Source of the DNA: Bifidobacterium sp. ESL0775
GTDB taxonomy: Bacteria; Actinomycetota; Actinomycetes; Actinomycetales; Bifidobacteriaceae
DNA: 64,000 bases
Direction of reading: 5' to 3'
NCBI RefSeq assembly: GCF_029395475.1
Contig: NZ_CP113917.1
Span: 2,191,025-2,255,024, forward strand
The notes beneath the pieces are model-generated. The model saw nothing but the letters and a program-made list of their open reading frames with translations, made no database searches and was not told the DNA's origin. Made by a program: the position numbers and the translations under genes. This document shows, in pieces, positions 26,244-34,696 of the stretch (position 1 is the stretch's first letter; every line of letters starts with the position of its first letter).

Positions 26244-27365
26244 CTATCGCCGATTCTTGAAGAAGGCGAAAAGCTGGGTGCTACGGATGGAGGTCAGGCC
26301 GACTGCGATGCCCAGTTGCGCGGTCAGAAGGGCAGCGATTAGCGGCGGGAGCTGGACGAGCGTGAAGGTGACGGCTTTGGCCCGGCCGGACATGGCGGTT
26401 GCGGCGAACATGGACGCAGCAACGCATAGCAGCACCGCCGGAACGCTCCACGCAAGGATTTCCAGGGCGAAAATGGCATGGAGACCACGCCGCGGCAAGC
26501 CCATGTGCAAGTCGTCGGCAATTTCGACCTTGCGCATACGTATGGCGAAAAGCGCGATGACGAACGCCAACAACGGAGTGAGGGCCAGCATGAAACGGCT
26601 CGACCGCGCATTGTATTGCGCATTGAGATCAGCGGAAGTGCCCTGCGAGACGTTAGCCTGACGAATCTGCGAGCTGGGTATACCGCCGGGATAGGCGAAC
26701 CACGCGGTGTTGATCAGGTCTTTGGCGCTGGGATTGCTGGGGCTGACGCTCGCCCAGCACTCGTCCCACGGTTCGTCCCAGCTTGTGGAAGTCGGGGTGA
26801 TGATGGAGTAAGCGATGCGTTGGTCGCGGCCGTCCTCGGGCCACGGGAATATTCCGGCAATATGCACGACACCTTGGTCGCTGGGCAGGCTGTCGCCCTG
26901 GCGGACTTTGAGCGTATTGGCCAGCTGGTCGGATATCCACACGCCGGACGAAGCCGAAGTATTTTTCGAAAGTCTGACACCGAGCACATCCGCCATCGAC
27001 GGCGTTACGTCCCATTGGTCAAGCGGCGCGCTTGGCATGGCGTCGAGCGTGACATCCTCGTCTTCGCGCAGGGCACCGGCCGACTGGATGGGATGGGTGC
27101 GTTTGCTGTTCGCACCTTTGCCCGTCGCTTTGGTAAGCGCACCACAGGAAACGGGGTTAATCTCCTGTTCCTGCGCGAGGATGTGAATGGACGAGCCACT
27201 CGAAACCCATTGTCGGGCCTGATGCTGCAGGCCAACCACGGTGTTGAGGTCGAACATGGTCACCACGATGGCGAGCACGGCCAGAATCGCAAGGCAACTG
27301 ATGGTGCGCGAGGTACCGGAGGTGATGTCGCGCCAGGCCTCCGAGAAAATGCTGGAACGTTTCAT
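26244..27365 (-). CDS. ABC transporter permease, FtsX/MacB-like
   Basis: 373 residues: one N-terminal membrane helix (ISCLAILAVLAIVVTMFDLN), a roughly 200-residue extracytoplasmic domain and three C-terminal helices (FMLALTPLLAFVIALFAIRM and following), the topology of MacB/FtsX permeases. The ATG overlaps the ATPase stop (ATGA). Last gene of a four-gene operon with lipoprotein, adaptor and ATPase. The cargo is unknown; such systems export peptides, antibiotics or lipoproteins. Confidence 0.82.
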   Translation of the reverse strand: MKRSSIFSEAWRDITSGTSRTISCLAILAVLAIVVTMFDLNTVVGLQHQARQWVSSGSSIHILAQEQEINPVSCGALTKATGKGANSKRTHPIQSAGALREDEDVTLDAMPSAPLDQWDVTPSMADVLGVRLSKNTSASSGVWISDQLANTLKVRQGDSLPSDQGVVHIAGIFPWPEDGRDQRIAYSIITPTSTSWDEPWDECWASVSPSNPSAKDLINTAWFAYPGGIPSSQIRQANVSQGTSADLNAQYNARSSRFMLALTPLLAFVIALFAIRMRKVEIADDLHMGLPRRGLHAIFALEILAWSVPAVLLCVAASMFAATAMSGRAKAVTFTLVQLPPLIAALLTAQLGIAVGLTSIRSTQLFAFFKNRR

Positions 27366-28141
27366 GCCTGCTCCTCAGGTTCCTCGCGGTTCTCATGCCA
27401 CGCGAGGTCGATGACCCTGCTGCAGGCCGCGCGGGTATTGGGATCGTGGGTGGCGATGACGACGATGGTATCGCCGGTCGCCAAGCCGGTCAGCGTCGCG
27501 TCGACGTCGCTGGCGGTGCGCTGGTCAAGTTGGGCGGTGGGTTCGTCGACCAGCAGCAGCCCAGGTTTGCTGGCGACGGCACGGGCAAGCATAAGACGTT
27601 GGGCCTCGCCTCCGGAGAGTTCGCGGAATTGGCGGTCGGCCAAGTCGGCAAGATGGAACGTGGTCATGATGTCCATCGCCTCATCGACGGCCTGCTCACG
27701 TTCGTATCCCCGCCCAAGCAATGGTTGAACAACGTGATCGAGCGCGGTTCGGCGAGGCATGCCGTGCGGGTTCTGGAACACCCATCGAACGCTGCTGATA
27801 TTGCGGCGTTCGACCTGCCCTTCGGCCGGTTTCGCGAATCCAGCGACAATCGAAAGCAACGTGGATTTTCCAGAGCCGGAAGGTCCGCACAACCCGACCG
27901 CCTCCCCCGGTTTCAGCGTGAAATCAAGGTCTCTGAACAGCCAAGGCCCGTCGCCGAAGCGATGTCCCAAATGCTCCCCGACAACCGCAAGCTCATCGGC
28001 ATCATGGGCAACATCAGCGTCCAAAGAAGAATTCGCGATTCCATCAATGTCACCAATCACGCCTGTAACTTCACCGAAGTTCTCAGTATCGTTTGCAATC
28101 ACAGACTCATCGGACAATGACCGCGCGGAATCGCCGGCCAT
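27362..28141 (-). CDS. ABC transporter ATP-binding protein
   Basis: 259 residues. Walker A GPSGSGKST, Q-loop WVFQNPHG, signature ELSGGEAQR, Walker B GLLLVDEPTAQLD and H-loop ATHD are all intact. A 45-residue N-terminal extension rich in Asp precedes the ABC domain; an internal start is possible but the ATG at 28141 overlaps the adaptor stop (TAATG), indicating coupling. Pairs with the permease downstream. Confidence 0.92.
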   Translation of the reverse strand: MAGDSARSLSDESVIANDTENFGEVTGVIGDIDGIANSSLDADVAHDADELAVVGEHLGHRFGDGPWLFRDLDFTLKPGEAVGLCGPSGSGKSTLLSIVAGFAKPAEGQVERRNISSVRWVFQNPHGMPRRTALDHVVQPLLGRGYEREQAVDEAMDIMTTFHLADLADRQFRELSGGEAQRLMLARAVASKPGLLLVDEPTAQLDQRTASDVDATLTGLATGDTIVVIATHDPNTRAACSRVIDLAWHENREEPEEQA

Positions 28142-29355
28142 TATTCCGTATCCTTTTGCTCACCCTGCACGTCGGTTTTCCCGCCTTGCAGGCCGGCCGA
28201 AGCGGAGCCGTCCTTCAAATCGCTCATATCACCCTGCTTGTCGACACCGTTGCCGCTACCGCCGGACTTGGCGCCTTTATCCGCTTTGCCAGCGGTGCAT
28301 TTCACGCCATCAAGGCGATGGCCGAGCACAACCTTGCCGATCGGCGTCTTGCCGTCGAAAGGCTGGACGAGTGTGGCTCCCAGCGCGGAACCGATGACAT
28401 TGACCGGAACGGCTTTCTTGCCATCGGGCGAGACGCAAGCGGTTTCGCCGTCCTGGCCGGTGATGGCCGACGGCGGCACTTTCATGGTCTCGATGGGTTT
28501 TTCAAGGGCCAGCAGACCGTTCGGTTTCTTGTCCTTGTTGCCCAAGCTGTCTTGGTATTCTTGGCTGGCAGAGATTTTCTTGAGGAAGGCCGCATCCGTA
28601 ATACGTCCGTTCACTTTGTCAAGTGCTATCGTGACGTCAAACAACGAGAACGTACGCCGCCCTGGTCGCAGTCCGGTCGGGGGCCGGAAGGTAACGGCGG
28701 TCAGCTGGCCACCGACTTTCATGACTTCGGTGTCCGGCGAAAGCGCTGTGTTCAAATCCGCGGAACATTGCGTGGGAACGACCGTGGATTCGGGGATCCA
28801 CACCACATCCTCAGGCCCGATCGATCCGCTGGCATTGGAAATTCCGGCATGTTTGAGCAGCTGGGAAACGCCCTTGGCGGTCGATTTGCCGTAGACGCCA
28901 TTGCCGTCCGCCGGATAGCCCAGCGACGAAAGCTCGCGCTGCAACGCGGCGACATCCGTACCGGAGACGCCCGCCGAAACCGACCTGTACAGCGGCGTAT
29001 CAGTATGCAACGCGATAATCGGCTTGCCGTCGACCGACATCAGTTTGTCGCCGGAATGAACCGCCTGGCCGGGCTTGCACGATGATTCGCTGACTGTTCC
29101 TGAGGTTTTCGTGGTGATCGCGCGCACGGGGCTGGTCTCAAACGTTACTGCGGGCACCGTGATCTTGTCTTCATACGTCTGCCGCGTGGCTTTGACCATA
29201 TCCGGCGCGGCGGCAACGTCGAGGCCTTGCGGCGTGGGCGTGGGGACGAGCAGCGAGCCGACGATCACACCGACGGCCAGCGCCGCCAGTCCGGTAATCA
29301 CCAGAGGAATCCCCATCTTACGCAGGGATGCGTGCTTTTCCGATTGTTCCATCAT
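28141..29355 (-). CDS. Membrane-anchored adaptor with peptidoglycan-binding-like domain
   Basis: 404 residues. A single N-terminal helix (MGIPLVITGLAALAVGVIVG) anchors it outside the membrane. TSGTVSESSCKPGQAVHSGDKLMSVDG resembles the lipoyl/barrel part of membrane-fusion adaptors, and SGTDVAALQRELSSLGY, then DGVYGKSTAKGV is a PG_binding_1-like repeat. Gram-positive MacA-like adaptors combine these parts. The C-terminal 50 residues are Gly/Lys/Asp-rich. The start at 29355 (ATG ATG) follows AAGGAAC. Confidence 0.75.
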   Translation of the reverse strand: MMEQSEKHASLRKMGIPLVITGLAALAVGVIVGSLLVPTPTPQGLDVAAAPDMVKATRQTYEDKITVPAVTFETSPVRAITTKTSGTVSESSCKPGQAVHSGDKLMSVDGKPIIALHTDTPLYRSVSAGVSGTDVAALQRELSSLGYPADGNGVYGKSTAKGVSQLLKHAGISNASGSIGPEDVVWIPESTVVPTQCSADLNTALSPDTEVMKVGGQLTAVTFRPPTGLRPGRRTFSLFDVTIALDKVNGRITDAAFLKKISASQEYQDSLGNKDKKPNGLLALEKPIETMKVPPSAITGQDGETACVSPDGKKAVPVNVIGSALGATLVQPFDGKTPIGKVVLGHRLDGVKCTAGKADKGAKSGGSGNGVDKQGDMSDLKDGSASAGLQGGKTDVQGEQKDTE

Positions 29356-29386
29356 CAAAGTTCCTTGATATTCGATTCGGGATCAC

Positions 29387-30166
29387 TCATATATCTATGC
29401 CCATACCGTTGCCGACCAAGCAGTTCTGCGCGGCATCCGTGGACGTATCAAAAGGAAGCTTCTTTCTCAGCTCACCGCCGCCTTCCAACGCATCCTTGAG
29501 CTTTTTGGCGGTATAGCTCTTATCGACGACCTTGCTTCTTTGCAGGCAGGTGACAGCGGCTTCATACGTGTCAGAGAACAGATCCGGATTGGTCTGCTGA
29601 GTTTCATACAGTATCTCGATATCCGAGGAATCCACCGAGCAAGCCTTGTTGGCATTTGCCATCTTATCCACCTCGGCCTCACTGTGCGGAACCGGATCGG
29701 TGCCATTGTTCGCGTAAATGCCGCTCGGCAGTTTCTTTTCGAGCATTTTCCAGCCCTTGCTGGCCATGCACGAGACCTCTTTGGCGTGCGCGGCCTCGTA
29801 ATCCTCCGCACTGACCTTGCCGTTCTTCTTGGATCGCGTGATCACCTCGCGCTCATAACTGCTCAGCTTCTTTTTCGCCAGATATTGGTCGAACAGGGCA
29901 TCCATGCTTGACGCTAGCTTCGCACCTTTCTTCGTCTCACTCGAACCGGAACCGGAGCCCGAACCCGATGGCTCTTGCGCTTCGTGTTTCCATGGGGCGG
30001 AGCACGCGGTCAGCGAGGCGAGCAGGCCGACGCACGACAGAGCGGCGAGCAGACGACAGGATGCATCCTTGCGATGCACGTTCTTGTTTCTACCATTACG
30101 TTTGTTGGATTCGTTTTTCCTTGACGGATTTCGATGCAGGTTATCAAACAGCATTGTTGTCCACAT
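29387..30166 (-). CDS. Putative lipoprotein of unknown function
   Basis: 259 residues from 30166, which has GAGGAGGCGATTGCTG upstream; the longer 30313 frame lacks an RBS. A very basic N-terminus (RNPSRKNESNKRNGRNK) precedes a hydrophobic stretch and lipobox SLTAC, so it should be a lipoprotein with an unusually long n-region. The mature part begins with a Gly/Ser linker and contains four or more Cys. First gene of the adaptor/ATPase/permease operon; perhaps a substrate-recognition or immunity partner (inference). Confidence 0.72.
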   Translation of the reverse strand: MWTTMLFDNLHRNPSRKNESNKRNGRNKNVHRKDASCRLLAALSCVGLLASLTACSAPWKHEAQEPSGSGSGSGSSETKKGAKLASSMDALFDQYLAKKKLSSYEREVITRSKKNGKVSAEDYEAAHAKEVSCMASKGWKMLEKKLPSGIYANNGTDPVPHSEAEVDKMANANKACSVDSSDIEILYETQQTNPDLFSDTYEAAVTCLQRSKVVDKSYTAKKLKDALEGGGELRKKLPFDTSTDAAQNCLVGNGMGIDI

Positions 30167-30332
30167 CAGCAATCGCCTCCTCAGTGAGCCATTAACTAGT
30201 GACGAATACCACATTACTTGGCCGATTTTGATATACCTGAGAGCAATGTCCGATAACGCTGTGAAAAATATTAGACAAACCTTAAAGTTCTTTGAAAACC
30301 GTCTGGACAACATGGACAGCGCACGAGGACAT

Positions 30333-30364
30333 GAAAAAGCCCCGCCAAAAGTCTCTGGCAGGGC
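30333..30364 (-). terminator. Rho-independent terminator of the MFS gene
   Basis: On the minus strand GCCCTGCCA and TGGCGGGGC form a GC-rich stem (one G-U pair) followed by TTTTTC, about 65 bp after the MFS stop. Confidence 0.8.
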
Positions 30365-30426
30365 GTGATTTCAACGATTACAAGATTTCAATGATTACAG
30401 GATTGAAATATTCATCAAACGCGAAG

Positions 30427-32235
30427 TCATTCGACCTCGTCGCGCTTGGCGGCGCGGGCGACCCAAATCGAGGCGATGAGGCCGACGGCGAGCATCACGA
30501 TCGCGACGACCAGCGTCCACTGGCTGGCGCGGGTGAAGGCGGAGGACATGGCGTCGACCACCTGCGGGCCGAGGGCACCGAGCTTGCCGTGGGTGCCTTG
30601 GGCGCGGATGCCGACGATGACCGAGCCGGCCGAAGCGTCAAGTGACTTGGTGAGGCCACTTACCAGTTGCGAGGGCAGTCCCTTCACGCCCCCAAGCGCG
30701 GAAGGCGCGATATTGGCGACCATGACCGAAAGCACCAGGCCGGCCACAGCCGCGCCGACGCCGGTGCCGAGCTGACGGATGGTGGATTGCGTCGCGGAGC
30801 CTTCTCCGGACTGGGCCACCGGCACCTCGGAAAGCACGAGGCTGGTGAGCTGGGCGGCGGCGAAACCGAGGCCGAAGCCGTAAAGCACGAACGGAATCAA
30901 CATCCAGGCGACCGGCAGCTTGGGGCGCATCATCACCATCAGAATGACGACGCTCAGCATCTCGACGATCAGGCCGAACTGGACGGTGTGCGGGGCGCCG
31001 ATTTTCGCGGTGACCGGGCGGGCCAGGCCGCCGGAAACGATGGCGCCGAGGCCCATGGTCGCCAAAAGCGCGCCCGTGGGAATCATGTTGAGGCCACGCA
31101 CATTAATAAGGTAAAGCGGCAGGACGAACATGATGACGAATTCGCCGGCCTGGATGGCTCCGGCGGCGATGTTGCCCATCGCGAAGGTCGGGATGCGGAA
31201 CAGCGTCAGGTCGAGCATCACCGGACGCGCTCGGCGGGCGCGGCTGTTTTCGGCGTGGATGAACAGCGCGAAGAAGACGATGCCAAGCACGATGCAGATC
31301 GGGATGACCGAAATCGGCCAGCTCGCGCCCCACTTGAAGCCACCGATGCCGAAGTCGCCCTTGGGCTTGAGCCAGCCGTAGGTCTGGCCCTCGATCAGCC
31401 CGAAGATAAGGAACGCCGAGCCGAGCGCGGAGAGGACAATACCGAGCGGATCGAAGCCCTCCGGCTTGGCCGCGGATTTGGCGGAATTGGCAGAGGCCAA
31501 TTGCTGCGCGGCGGCACCCATTGCGGACGCCCCGGCTTTGCCGCCGGTTTTCGGCACAAAGAATATGGATGAAATAAAGACGATGACGCCCAACGGCACG
31601 TTGACCAGGAAAATCCAGCGCCAGCCGATGGTCTGGGTGAAGAGGCCACCGAGGAATGGGCCGATGGCCGCGGCCGCGCTCATCACCGAGCCCCAGACGC
31701 CGAACGCGATGGCACGGTTCTTGCCACGGAACGAAGCGGAGACGATGGAAAGCGTCGACGGCATCACCAGCGCGCCACCGATGGCCTGCACCGCGCGGGC
31801 GCTGAGCAACAACGTGGCACCGTTGGAGGAAGCGGCGAGAATCGAACCGGCGACGAAGACGACCACACCAACTTGCAGTGTCATCTTGCGGCCCTTGAGG
31901 TCGCCGAGCTTGCCGAACGGCAACAGCAGCGCCGCGAGGATGATGTTGTATAGCGAAGTGACCCACTGCGCGTCGGTCAGGTTCAGGCCGATCTCGCGGA
32001 TCATCACCGGAATCGAGACGTTGACGATGGAACCGTCGAGCACGATCATCGCGAGCGCCAGCGCCAAAACCCACAGCGCGTTCCACGGCGGCTTCACAGC
32101 CGACCCGGGAGCGGAACCTGGGTTCACATCCGCTTTGGGCGCCACGTTGGCAGCAGATGAGGTCGCTGCCATGGAGTCGGCCGAGACCGCGGCTCCATCA
32201 CGCCGACGAACCTGTCCATTCTGTTGTTGGTTCAT
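30427..32235 (-). CDS. MFS multidrug exporter, DHA2 (14-helix) family
   Basis: 602 residues starting MNQQQNGQVRR at 32235 (AAGAAAG upstream). About 14 membrane helices; motif A is GKLGDLKGRK, motif C-like glycines lie in AIGPFLGGLFTQTIGWRWIFLVNVPLG, which is characteristic of the DHA2/EmrB-QacA group. The first 60 residues are a polar Ala-rich extension and there is a roughly 45-residue cytoplasmic insertion near the middle (KTGGKAGASAMGAAAQQ). Probable proton-driven drug or bile efflux, divergent from a TetR regulator. Confidence 0.9.
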   Translation of the reverse strand: MNQQQNGQVRRRDGAAVSADSMAATSSAANVAPKADVNPGSAPGSAVKPPWNALWVLALALAMIVLDGSIVNVSIPVMIREIGLNLTDAQWVTSLYNIILAALLLPFGKLGDLKGRKMTLQVGVVVFVAGSILAASSNGATLLLSARAVQAIGGALVMPSTLSIVSASFRGKNRAIAFGVWGSVMSAAAAIGPFLGGLFTQTIGWRWIFLVNVPLGVIVFISSIFFVPKTGGKAGASAMGAAAQQLASANSAKSAAKPEGFDPLGIVLSALGSAFLIFGLIEGQTYGWLKPKGDFGIGGFKWGASWPISVIPICIVLGIVFFALFIHAENSRARRARPVMLDLTLFRIPTFAMGNIAAGAIQAGEFVIMFVLPLYLINVRGLNMIPTGALLATMGLGAIVSGGLARPVTAKIGAPHTVQFGLIVEMLSVVILMVMMRPKLPVAWMLIPFVLYGFGLGFAAAQLTSLVLSEVPVAQSGEGSATQSTIRQLGTGVGAAVAGLVLSVMVANIAPSALGGVKGLPSQLVSGLTKSLDASAGSVIVGIRAQGTHGKLGALGPQVVDAMSSAFTRASQWTLVVAIVMLAVGLIASIWVARAAKRDEVE

Positions 32236-32315
32236 AAGTGTTCTTTCTTGATCTGATAGCGATAACCACAAACCGCGGAAACCTTAATGAGGCAAGGCGG
32301 CAACAAGTGTATATT

Positions 32316-32336
32316 TTTGCGACATCGAGTCGCAAA
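32316..32336. promoter_or_regulatory. Palindromic operator TTTGCGAC-N5-GTCGCAAA
   Basis: A perfect 8-bp inverted repeat with a 5-bp centre between the divergent MFS and TetR genes; its size and symmetry fit a TetR-family dimer site. Confidence 0.7.
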
Positions 32337-32491
32337 CCTCGAGCGACTATACGCCGTTACCGTACAGCGCGCAAACCTGTGGCCCGCTTTAGCCAGAAGC
32401 ACAGAAGGCGCGGCAACAGGACACAGACAAGACGAACGGATACCATGGAAGGCAGCGGCCGCCAGCAACCACGCCAGAAACAGAGGACGAT

Positions 32492-33181
32492 ATGCCACGC
32501 ATCAATGAGGCCAATCTCGAGGAACATCGCCGTCACACGATGAACGCGCTGCTCGATTCGGCGGAGAAAATCATGCGTGAGCAGGGCGGCGACGCGCTCA
32601 CCCCGGCCAACGTCAGCAAGGGCGCCGGCATCGCACGCAACTCGATCTACCGCTATGTCAAGGATATGAAGGACCTGCGGCGGCAACTCATGGCGCGGCA
32701 CATGCCCAAGTGGATCGACGCGCTCGAGGAAGGGCTTGGCGGCGTCACCGATCCGGCGGAAATCGTGGTGCAGTGGGTGAGAATCAACCTCGAGCAATCC
32801 GTATTGCAGGGCCACGATTGGATGACGCAGATACCGCTGAGCGACGCCCAGACCTACAGGGACGACAAAGTCCTTTGGCCGAAACCTGAAAACACGGCGA
32901 GCGACGGCGACAAAGCCGATGACACTTCACCAAACGACCAGCCGCTCGAACCGACCCAACCTAGCCTGCACGAACGGGTCAACGCGCCCATCGTGGCGGC
33001 CTGGGGCAAATTGTGCCCCGAAAATCCGCAAGTCGGCATCGCATTGACCGAAGGCCTCGTCTCCAGCGGCATGCGCCTGCTGAGCGGCAAGGAGCAGACC
33101 GAGGGAACCCGGACCGTGGCCATCAATGACATCGAACGCGCGAGCCGCGCCATCGTCGGTGAACTACGCGAAGACGAGTGA
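32492..33181 (+). CDS. TetR-family transcriptional regulator
   Basis: 229 residues. The N-terminal HTH (ALLDSAEKIMREQGGDALT, then VSKGAGIARNSIYRYVKDMKDL) is typical; the C-terminal ligand domain carries an acidic insertion around residues 130-160. Divergent from the MFS exporter across 256 bp holding a 21-bp palindrome, so it most likely represses exporter and itself. Confidence 0.9.
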   Translation: MPRINEANLEEHRRHTMNALLDSAEKIMREQGGDALTPANVSKGAGIARNSIYRYVKDMKDLRRQLMARHMPKWIDALEEGLGGVTDPAEIVVQWVRINLEQSVLQGHDWMTQIPLSDAQTYRDDKVLWPKPENTASDGDKADDTSPNDQPLEPTQPSLHERVNAPIVAAWGKLCPENPQVGIALTEGLVSSGMRLLSGKEQTEGTRTVAINDIERASRAIVGELREDE

Positions 33182-33485
33182 CATCGGCCTTTCGAATCCA
33201 TATTGAGAGCCTGACCATCCACCACAGCTTCCACGTTCATCCACATCAGTCCACTTGTCTATTTTCCCAAACCGGGTTCTTTTGTGAGATAAAACACAAC
33301 CGTCATTTCGACTGTATTACAGTGCGTATCCGGCACCCCTTGAGCCGTCTGCCTTTACAAGGCATAAGCACTATATCTAGTGGTTGGAAAGCCGACACGC
33401 TACTAGAAGTTGGGGTTTAGTTTGGAACTACAACCATGTAGTCTGAATTTCTGAAAGCTCATAAGACATCAATTCGGAGGTTACG
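33182..33485. other. Promoter region of nrdHIE
   Basis: 304 bp without a gene. It contains the NrdR-box-like palindrome at 33368-33383. Confidence 0.5.
33368..33383. promoter_or_regulatory. NrdR box upstream of nrdHIE
   Basis: GCACTATATCTAGTGG closely matches the NrdR consensus ACACWATATWTAGTGT. A degenerate second copy (ACACGCTACTAGAAGT) starts 12 bp downstream at 33395. NrdR boxes normally occur in pairs before ribonucleotide-reductase genes. Confidence 0.75.
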
Positions 33486-33782
33486 ATGACCGTTACTGTT
33501 TTCACCAAGCAGCATTGCCCGCAATGCATGGCAACAGAACGCCAGCTCAAGCGCCAGAACGTCACGTTCGAGACGGTGGACCTGACCGATAACCCCTCCA
33601 CCGTGCAGCAGCTGATCGACGCCGGATTCAAGCAGACGCCGGTGGTCATCACGCCGGATTCCTCGTGGAGCGGCTACCGTCCCGACCTCATCAAGGCGCT
33701 GGGCACAGGCGAGGTCGCGAAAGCCGCGGAGACCACGGCGGCCGCGGCATCGGCTCCAGCGAACAGCCACGTGGCGGCGTGA
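33486..33782 (+). CDS. nrdH: Glutaredoxin-like NrdH redoxin
   Basis: 98 residues. TVFTKQHCPQCMATERQLKRQ contains the CPQC redox centre; TVDLTDNPSTVQQLIDAGFKQTPVVI and the WSGYRPD segment are typical of NrdH. The last 20 residues are an Ala-rich extension beyond the usual 75-80. It supplies electrons to class Ib ribonucleotide reductase. RBS CGGAGGTTACG. Confidence 0.93.
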   Translation: MTVTVFTKQHCPQCMATERQLKRQNVTFETVDLTDNPSTVQQLIDAGFKQTPVVITPDSSWSGYRPDLIKALGTGEVAKAAETTAAAASAPANSHVAA

Positions 33783-33886
33783 CCCGCCCACCTCATTTCG
33801 CGGAATCAGCGACACACGGAACGATACATACCCGGCAGTTCACTCAAAGAGACACGAACCGTTACGAACACACGAACAAGAGATAC

Positions 33887-34567
33887 ATGAAGTCAACAAC
33901 GACAAGCGATTCATTGAATCCGGACGGGGCCCCCGAACCGGCGGCGGGGCAGGATGAAACAACCATTCAGCGCGCGGAAGCCACATCCCCGACAGCCAGC
34001 GCAGGGCAGAATGGGGTTGACGGCCAAGGCGCGACGGCCGCCCAAACCACCTCGCAGCCGGTGGACGAGCAGGATCTGCTCGCTGCCAGCGAACCGGAAG
34101 CCAAGGCCAACGGCGAACACATCGGGGCCGTGGTCTATTTCTCTTCGGTCTCCAACAACACCGCACGCTTCATCGAAAGCTGCGGCTTCCCAGACGAGGG
34201 CATCAACGTCTACCGCATTCCGCTACGCCCGAAAGACACGCCTCTTGAGGTACGCGAACCTTACGTCCTCATCGTGCCAACCTACGGCGGCGGCAATGTC
34301 GCGAAAGCGCTGCTGCCACAGATCCGCAAATTCCTGAACGGGCACAAGAACCGCAGCTTCATCCGCGGGGTCATTTCCTCGGGCAACAGGAACTTCGCCA
34401 CGGCCTTCTGCGCCGCAGGCGACATCATCTCCAAGAAATGCCACGTCCCGTTCATGTACAATTTCGAGCTCCTCGGCACCCCGGACGACCAACGTCAGGT
34501 GCGCGAAGGCGTCCGCGACTTCTTCCTCGACGCCCGCCAGAATGATGCGAAACATCTTTCGTCATAA
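33887..34567 (+). CDS. nrdI: Flavodoxin-like NrdI with long N-terminal extension
   Basis: 226 residues from the ATG at 33887. The C-terminal 135 are NrdI: GAVVYFSSVSNNTARFIES (FMN phosphate loop), VPTYGGGN and ISSGNRNFATAFCAAGDII. The first 85 residues are Thr/Ala/Glu-rich, low-complexity and not part of the family, an unusual extension; an internal start is possible but no strong RBS was seen. NrdI activates the Mn cofactor of the class Ib beta subunit. Confidence 0.9.
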   Translation: MKSTTTSDSLNPDGAPEPAAGQDETTIQRAEATSPTASAGQNGVDGQGATAAQTTSQPVDEQDLLAASEPEAKANGEHIGAVVYFSSVSNNTARFIESCGFPDEGINVYRIPLRPKDTPLEVREPYVLIVPTYGGGNVAKALLPQIRKFLNGHKNRSFIRGVISSGNRNFATAFCAAGDIISKKCHVPFMYNFELLGTPDDQRQVREGVRDFFLDARQNDAKHLSS

Positions 34568-34696
34568 ATTTTACGCACGCCCAAAAGGGGGTATTTAAAA
34601 ACCGTTCGGCGGAATTCCGCCCTTTTTATTTTAAATGCCCCGCTTTGGGTGTGTGGCTTTTAATCATCACAAGCAATTCCTGAAAGGAACCAACAA

